Origin: Spirochaetota bacterium
Lineage (GTDB): Bacteria; Spirochaetota; Brachyspiria; Brachyspirales; JACRPF01
Assembly: GCA_038043445.1 (NCBI GenBank)
Contig: JBBTBY010000143.1
Span: 1-39,988 of the forward strand
DNA: 39,988 bases
Reading direction: 5' to 3'
Shown: piece by piece, positions 35,817-39,988 of the stretch
Position numbering within the stretch: position 1 is the stretch's first letter
How the letters are laid out: each line of letters starts with the position of its first letter
Translations under genes and position numbers: made by a program
The notes under the pieces: model-generated
Told to the model about the DNA's origin: nothing
What the model saw: the letters and a program-made list of their open reading frames with translations, nothing else
The model's database searches: none

Positions 35817-36485
35817 TCAGTACGCTGAGTATTGAGCGATGACCGAATCCATACGCTTGTAGAGGCCGCTCAATCGCTCCTTGCGGAGTATGGAATCGAA
35901 TTGATCGCGGTAGAGCGCGACCAGCCACTTCGATGATCCGGATATGCTTTTAATGAATCGTTCGTTTTCTTTCGGCGCCTCGACGATATCGTACCAGATA
36001 TCGGTTATCACGCGGCGGTCGCCCACCATTTCCAGCTTGTATACCGCAGTAAGCGGCACGCGGGAATCGCCGGCTTTCACGCTGCCGCTCTGTATCACGA
36101 GATCGGCGCTGCCGACGGGAACGGTGCCGATCACGTTCATCGCATCCACCCGATTGAAGAAGCTACTTGCCCGCTTGTAGCCGTACACCTCGATGCATGT
36201 TCTAAGCTTCGAGGCGACAAGCGTCTGTTCCGCCTTGGTGAGCCTGGCCCAGTTCTTCCCGAGCGATGCCTCTCCGAAGAGGTTGAAGTCGAATACAGCG
36301 GCTATCTTCGCCTTGACCGCCTCATTGGCCTCTTTCACCTCTTTTGTCGCGGCATTGGTGCTGTAGCTTTTCAGGTAGGCCGAGAGCGCGTTCACCGCAT
36401 CGGCGGAATGTTCGTATGTTACGACCATATCCTTCGCTGAGCAAAAAACCGCAATGGCACAAACGAGCACACATATATATTTCAT
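35817..36485 (-). CDS. MlaC/Ttg2D-like periplasmic phospholipid-binding protein
   Basis: Protein of 222 residues with a signal peptide (cleavage likely after CSA, near residue 17). Family-like features are the FDFNLFGEASLGKNWARLT segment near 66-84, where MlaC proteins carry a FD-like core and LGxxWxxxT, and VPLTAVYKLEMVGDRRVITDI near 143-163. MlaC shuttles phospholipids between membranes. The usual mlaDEF permease genes are absent from the window. ATG 36485 has GAGGAG upstream; a longer open frame runs into repeat element 3. A consensus promoter lies just upstream, and the ABC-F gene follows. Confidence 0.78.
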   Translation of the reverse strand: MKYICVLVCAIAVFCSAKDMVVTYEHSADAVNALSAYLKSYSTNAATKEVKEANEAVKAKIAAVFDFNLFGEASLGKNWARLTKAEQTLVASKLRTCIEVYGYKRASSFFNRVDAMNVIGTVPVGSADLVIQSGSVKAGDSRVPLTAVYKLEMVGDRRVITDIWYDIVEAPKENERFIKSISGSSKWLVALYRDQFDSILRKERLSGLYKRMDSVIAQYSAY

Positions 36486-36525
36486 GAGGTCTCCTCGGCA
36501 ACACAATGAGCAACTGGTTCCATCG

Positions 36526-36554
36526 ATTATATCCGCTGTAATAACGGTTGTCAA
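36526..36554 (-). promoter_or_regulatory. consensus promoter of the MlaC-like gene
   Basis: Minus strand -35 TTGACA (36554-36549), 17-base spacer, -10 TATAAT (36531-36526): both hexamers and spacing match the sigma70 ideal. The start is expected near 36519. Confidence 0.78.
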
Positions 36555-36577
36555 CTTGATCTGAATTTTCAAACCCT

Positions 36578-36730
36578 CACACGAAGAGAAACCACGGAGT
36601 TCACGGAGAAAATTCAGAGAGAATGCTGAGCTGCGAATGAATTGAACACCTTTTGATAATGAAGCCAACTCCGTATCATTCTCTTCTTAAATATTCTCTG
36701 TGTGCTCAGTGGTTTTCTTTTCTTGCGTGA
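36578..36730. repeat. inverted-repeat element, copy 3 (divergent core)
   Basis: Element of about 153 bases with arms like copies 1 and 2: AGAAACCACGGAGTTCACGGAG on the left is split here as GAAACCACGGAG and CACGGAGAA, and TTCTCTGTGTGCTCAGTGG with TTTTCTTTTC on the right. The inner arms AGAGAGAATG and CATTCTCTT also pair. The core (36630-36680) is unlike that of copies 1 and 2. It lies between the beta-barrel gene and the promoter of the MlaC-like gene. Confidence 0.65.
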
Positions 36731-36744
36731 TGTTTTTCCGGACA

Positions 36745-37536
36745 CTACCACACGCTTTGGCGGCCGCCGGTATTCGTAGATCGATTCGTCGCACGGGTGT
36801 TCGTCACTGCGGGATCAGGGTAATCGCCCCAATTGGTCATCGGCGCATTCGTCAGCGGAAGACGCATGGATATGCCGAGCGTGAAGAAATATTCACGGTG
36901 CGTGAAATTGACCGCCCCGGCCGGTATCGCGCTCGTAAGAGCACCATTCGCGTCCCGCGTCGGCCAGGTCCCGTCATTATAGTTCTGTACATCCATGCCC
37001 GCACTCGCGGTAAGATAGAACGGATACAAGGTACGCACATAGACGCCTGCCATTATCGTTCCGCCGATGCCGGAGAGCGCCTTCTTCGTGACCGGTGCAT
37101 TGGTGTCCGTAGTGAAATTAAGAAGCGAGTATTTCACCCCGCCGCCGGCATAGATCTCGATGAAGCCGTCCCACATCAGATGCACATTGAGCCCAAGGCC
37201 GAGATCGAACCCGTTGTCCTTGACGTTCAGGAACATTTCACCGTTCGTACTGCCCGGCCGCACGGCAAGAAAATTCGGATTGTCGCACGCTGAAATATAG
37301 CGAAAGAGGAAATAACCGGTGAGGAATGGGATGTATGGTATCGAGGATTCGACATGAACACCGACCTTGTAGTTCTCGGTGAATCGGTAATCGAACACCG
37401 GGATGGCGGCGAGTTCGTTCTTGCGTTCCGGATTCCCATAGTAGAAGAACGGTGATACATAGAAGCCGCGATATTCCTCTGCAGCGGCGGCGAACGCTGC
37501 GAAAAGAGCAATGAGACCAATGAGCGATATTCTCAT
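36745..37536 (-). CDS. predicted outer-membrane beta-barrel protein
   Basis: Protein of 263 residues. A signal peptide (MRISLIGLIALFAAFAAAA) precedes a mature part rich in alternating aromatic and polar strands, such as YRGFYVSPFFYYG, DLGLGLNVHLMWDG and YFFTLGISMRLPL, as in OmpW/OmpA-type barrels. No plug or enzymatic motif is seen. The C-terminus continues past the last strand with an Asn/Thr-rich tail and ends in Trp. ATG 37536 is chosen because the signal peptide starts there; the longer open frame would overlap gatA. No good ribosome site was found, so coupling to gatA, which ends 19 bases upstream, is likely. Confidence 0.7.
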   Translation of the reverse strand: MRISLIGLIALFAAFAAAAEEYRGFYVSPFFYYGNPERKNELAAIPVFDYRFTENYKVGVHVESSIPYIPFLTGYFLFRYISACDNPNFLAVRPGSTNGEMFLNVKDNGFDLGLGLNVHLMWDGFIEIYAGGGVKYSLLNFTTDTNAPVTKKALSGIGGTIMAGVYVRTLYPFYLTASAGMDVQNYNDGTWPTRDANGALTSAIPAGAVNFTHREYFFTLGISMRLPLTNAPMTNWGDYPDPAVTNTRATNRSTNTGGRQSVW

Positions 37537-37555
37537 CGGATGCGTCCGCCGCACA

Positions 37556-39001
37556 TCATCGCCCGCGCGCTGCTTCGTAGGCATTGGCGAGGGTGAGTAC
37601 CGTGCGCTCGTCGAACGCCTTTCCGATGAGCTGAAGCCCGATGGGCAGGCCGTTGCCGTCGACGCCGCAGGGCATGCTCAATGCGGGAAGCCCGGCGAGA
37701 TTGACCGTTATCGTAAAAATGTCGGAAAGATACATCTCAAGCGGATTGGATGTCTTCTCGCCGATCTTGAACGCGGTCGTCGGCGATGTCGGCGCGATAA
37801 TGGCATCCACGTTCCTGAACGCATCGGTGAAATCCCTCGCGATAAGCGTGCGCACTTTCAGCGCCTTCATGTAGTACGCGTCGTAGTAACCGGAGCTCAG
37901 CACATAGGTGCCGAGCAGTATGCGCCGCTTCACCTCCTCGCCGAACCCGTCGGTGCGTGAACGCTCGTACAGTGACAGAAGGTTCGCGGCATCCTTTGCG
38001 CGCTTCCCGTAGCGAACGCCGTCGAAGCGGGCGAGATTGCTCGATGCCTCGGCGGTGCCGATGATATAATATACGCTGACCCCGTACTCAGTATGCGGGA
38101 GCGATATCTCCTCTATTTTTGCGCCGAGCGATCCGAATACCTTCGTCGCTTCCATGACGCGGGCCTTCACGTCGGGGTGTATACCGGTGACAAAATATTC
38201 CTTCGGAAGACCGAGCACTTTTCCTTTTATGCTGTCAGCGAGATGTGCCCGATAATCGACGGTTTCGCTTTTCACCGATGTCGAATCGTTCGCATCGTGC
38301 CCGGCGATGACCGAGAGGAGCAATGCCGTATCCGATATGGTCTTTGCGAACGGGCCTATCTGATCGAGTGATGAACCGAATGCAGTGAGGCCATAACGAG
38401 AGACGAGTCCGTACGTCGGTTTCATCCCGATAACGCCGCAAAGCGATGCGGGCTGCCGAATAGAACCGCCGGTGTCGCTGCCGAAACTGCCGAACGCATG
38501 GTGAGCCGCCACCGCCGCCGCACAGCCGCCCGATGAACCGCCCGGTATGCGGTCACGGTCATGCGGATTGCGTGTGACCTTCACGGCGGAATTCTCCGTC
38601 GATGAACCCATGGCGAATTCATCCATATTGAGGCGCCCGATGATGTTCGCACCTGCATCGACGAGTTTGTTGACGATGTGCGCGTTGTATGGGGCGACAT
38701 ACCCGGAAAGTATCTTCGACGCGCAGGTAAGCGCATGCCCCTGAAAAGCGATATTATCCTTGAGCGCTATCGGCACGCCGAGGAGCGGTTTCTTCTCGCC
38801 GCCGGCAATACGCTTGTCGCATTCCTTCGCCCGGGCAATAGCTTCCTCCCGGTACAGTTCTATATATGCGCCTACCGGCTTCGCACTGCCGTCATCGGTA
38901 TCGATGGCCTTGAATACGGACTGTACGGCGTCCACCGCCGATGTTTTTTTCGCGGCGAGCGCCTCGGTAAGTTCGGATATCGATAACTCGTTGCTTGCCA
39001 T
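37556..39001 (-). CDS. gatA: Asp-tRNA(Asn)/Glu-tRNA(Gln) amidotransferase subunit A
   Basis: Amidase of the GatCAB complex (481 residues), which releases ammonia from glutamine to convert misacylated Glu-tRNA(Gln) or Asp-tRNA(Asn). The Ser-cis-Ser-Lys triad is Lys81 (ALKDNI), Ser156 (PGGSSGG) and Ser180 (DTGGSIRQPAS). Length and motifs are normal. AAGGA lies six bases before the ATG. gatB and gatC are not in the window. Presence suggests that Gln- or Asn-tRNA is made by the indirect route. Confidence 0.96.
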   Translation of the reverse strand: MASNELSISELTEALAAKKTSAVDAVQSVFKAIDTDDGSAKPVGAYIELYREEAIARAKECDKRIAGGEKKPLLGVPIALKDNIAFQGHALTCASKILSGYVAPYNAHIVNKLVDAGANIIGRLNMDEFAMGSSTENSAVKVTRNPHDRDRIPGGSSGGCAAAVAAHHAFGSFGSDTGGSIRQPASLCGVIGMKPTYGLVSRYGLTAFGSSLDQIGPFAKTISDTALLLSVIAGHDANDSTSVKSETVDYRAHLADSIKGKVLGLPKEYFVTGIHPDVKARVMEATKVFGSLGAKIEEISLPHTEYGVSVYYIIGTAEASSNLARFDGVRYGKRAKDAANLLSLYERSRTDGFGEEVKRRILLGTYVLSSGYYDAYYMKALKVRTLIARDFTDAFRNVDAIIAPTSPTTAFKIGEKTSNPLEMYLSDIFTITVNLAGLPALSMPCGVDGNGLPIGLQLIGKAFDERTVLTLANAYEAARGR

Positions 39002-39032
39002 GATTTTCCTTGTGACAACTGACTCTACGGAC

Positions 39033-39060
39033 AGTCTATCACAGGGACATGTTTTTTCAA
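39033..39060 (-). promoter_or_regulatory. possible promoter of gatA
   Basis: Minus strand -35 TTGAAA (39060-39055), 16-base spacer, -10 TAGACT (39038-39033). The TGA in the -35 is the stop codon of the upstream alpha-2-macroglobulin gene. Four of six -10 bases match, so confidence is modest. Confidence 0.45.
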
Positions 39061-39988
39061 GGCCGCCGCTCGAGTATCGTCACCCGTGATGAAGCAGTAT
39101 TCGCCCGCACTTCGGGAAAATACATCGATTCGGCGCGCGCGGGGAGTATCTCAAACTTGCCCGGTATCTCGGCCCTGAGGCGATACTGTATCGTCTTCTT
39201 CGAACCGTGATAGTAGTACTTCGTTATGAAGAACACCGCCTTCTCGTCGCGGAATTCCTTGTGGCTGTACCATGAGTTCACCGAATCGCGGTCCACGATC
39301 TCGCAGCCGGCGGGGATATAATCCTCTATCATGATATATTCGAGCGTATCCTTCGCCTCAACAGTAAGCGTAACTTCGATCTCATCGCCGGAATTCACAC
39401 CTTGCGCGAGCGCTCGGCGCTCTTCCTTCACGACATTGCCCTTCTCATCGCGTACCTTCGCTATGACCTCATGCGAGCGTGTTATCGTGATGTTCTTCGC
39501 CTCGGGGGTTATCACCTTCTCGTAATTGAAATAGGAAAGCGCGAGCGACAGATAGAGCCGCCCCCCGGCGCTTTTCGTGAGCGTGATGACGTTCTTTCCG
39601 GGTATGATGCCGGTGGCCGGAATACGCACCGAATATCCGCCCTCCATTATCGTGCGCGGATTTATCTTCCCCTGCATTATCTCCTTCTGATTCACCGATA
39701 TCGTATATTCGTAATCGGACGCCATTTCGCCGGTGCGGTCGAGGTATTCCGCGAACGAGAACACCACGAGCGCGGTATCTTTCGTCGACACCCAGTAATT
39801 CCCCTCGCGTCGAACGAGCAGCCAATTGATGATCTTCGGCAGAAGCGCATCGTTGTGATCGAACATGGTGATGGCCTTCATCGCGAGCGCCGTCACTTCA
39901 AGGTCGTTCTTCTGCCACGAATACATGAAGCTGACGCCGGCAAAGAAGCATGATGTCTCTGTTTCGGTCGCCTTCGCTTTTATCGCAC
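39057..39988 (-). CDS. bacterial alpha-2-macroglobulin, 3' part
   Basis: The frame stays open to the window edge, so only the last 310 residues are seen; the codon frame starts at 39986. The first part (ETSCFFAGVSFMYS, NDLEVTALAMKAI, GNYWVSTKDTALVVFSFAEYL) is the end of the helical thioester-type domain, and the rest is the beta-rich C-terminal region with LEYIMIEDYIPAGCEIVD. Bacterial members are large envelope proteins that trap proteases. Whether the thioester CXEQ motif is present cannot be told. It is on the same strand as gatA, 55 bases upstream of it. Confidence 0.85.
   Translation of the reverse strand, partial: AIKAKATETETSCFFAGVSFMYSWQKNDLEVTALAMKAITMFDHNDALLPKIINWLLVRREGNYWVSTKDTALVVFSFAEYLDRTGEMASDYEYTISVNQKEIMQGKINPRTIMEGGYSVRIPATGIIPGKNVITLTKSAGGRLYLSLALSYFNYEKVITPEAKNITITRSHEVIAKVRDEKGNVVKEERRALAQGVNSGDEIEVTLTVEAKDTLEYIMIEDYIPAGCEIVDRDSVNSWYSHKEFRDEKAVFFITKYYYHGSKKTIQYRLRAEIPGKFEILPARAESMYFPEVRANTASSRVTILERRP

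Overview
The window is a dense, bacterial, Gram-negative-type chromosomal segment (outer-membrane beta-barrel, MlaC-like periplasmic protein, LpxL-type acyltransferase, lipoprotein, bacterial alpha-2-macroglobulin). It is moderately GC-rich by eye, yet uses the isoleucine codon ATA unusually often. A FlbB/MotE-like protein (periplasmic flagellar collar family) and c-di-GMP enzymes point to a motile organism. I favour a spirochaete or a relative, but this is an inference and not proven by any single gene.

Region 1 (58-12969, minus strand) is a bioenergetic block of 16 genes. Reading in the direction of transcription it is: DUF2231-like membrane protein, SCO copper chaperone, caa3-type cytochrome oxidase (CtaD, CtaE, CtaF, and CtaC with a fused cytochrome c), a heme O synthase (CtaB) fused to a phosphoribosyltransferase, then a complete N-type rotary ATPase in the diagnostic order atpD-C-Q-R-B-E-F-A-G. 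Most genes overlap or abut. A sigma70-like promoter precedes the oxidase half, and a near-consensus promoter with its -35 lying over the ctaB stop codon precedes atpD. Oxidase and ATPase would together form an oxygen-driven proton circuit.

Region 2 (13063-21938) carries a membrane PAS-GGDEF-EAL protein, dapF, a FlbB-like flagellar protein, a deoxyhypusine-synthase-like enzyme, an RluA pseudouridine synthase, and a minus-strand operon of a MORN-repeat lipoprotein, pyrE and a PfkB sugar kinase.

Region 3 (21939-28268) has an HtrA-like protease divergent from a fadD/acyl-CoA dehydrogenase operon, then a minus-strand stable-RNA unit: tRNA-Arg(GCG), tRNA-Ser(GGA), SRP RNA and dnaX.

Region 4 (28344-34038) contains aroE, a YfcE-type phosphodiesterase, an LpxL-type acyltransferase, an HD-GYP protein, a TauE/SafE permease, a STAS protein, a zinc-ribbon membrane protein and YjbQ. 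Region 5 (34019-39988, minus) contains ABC-F, an MlaC-like protein, a beta-barrel protein, gatA and the 3' part of an alpha-2-macroglobulin gene.

Three intergenic inverted-repeat elements with the same type of ends (AACCACAGAG / CTCTGTGGTT-like) lie at about 16.6, 28.2 and 36.6 kb; the first two also share a core. No CRISPR array, transposase, integrase or phage gene was seen. No gene-free stretch exceeds 300 bases once the RNAs and repeats are counted. The most unusual items are the CtaB-phosphoribosyltransferase fusion, its predicted eight-helix topology, and the joining of a caa3 oxidase to an N-ATPase operon.
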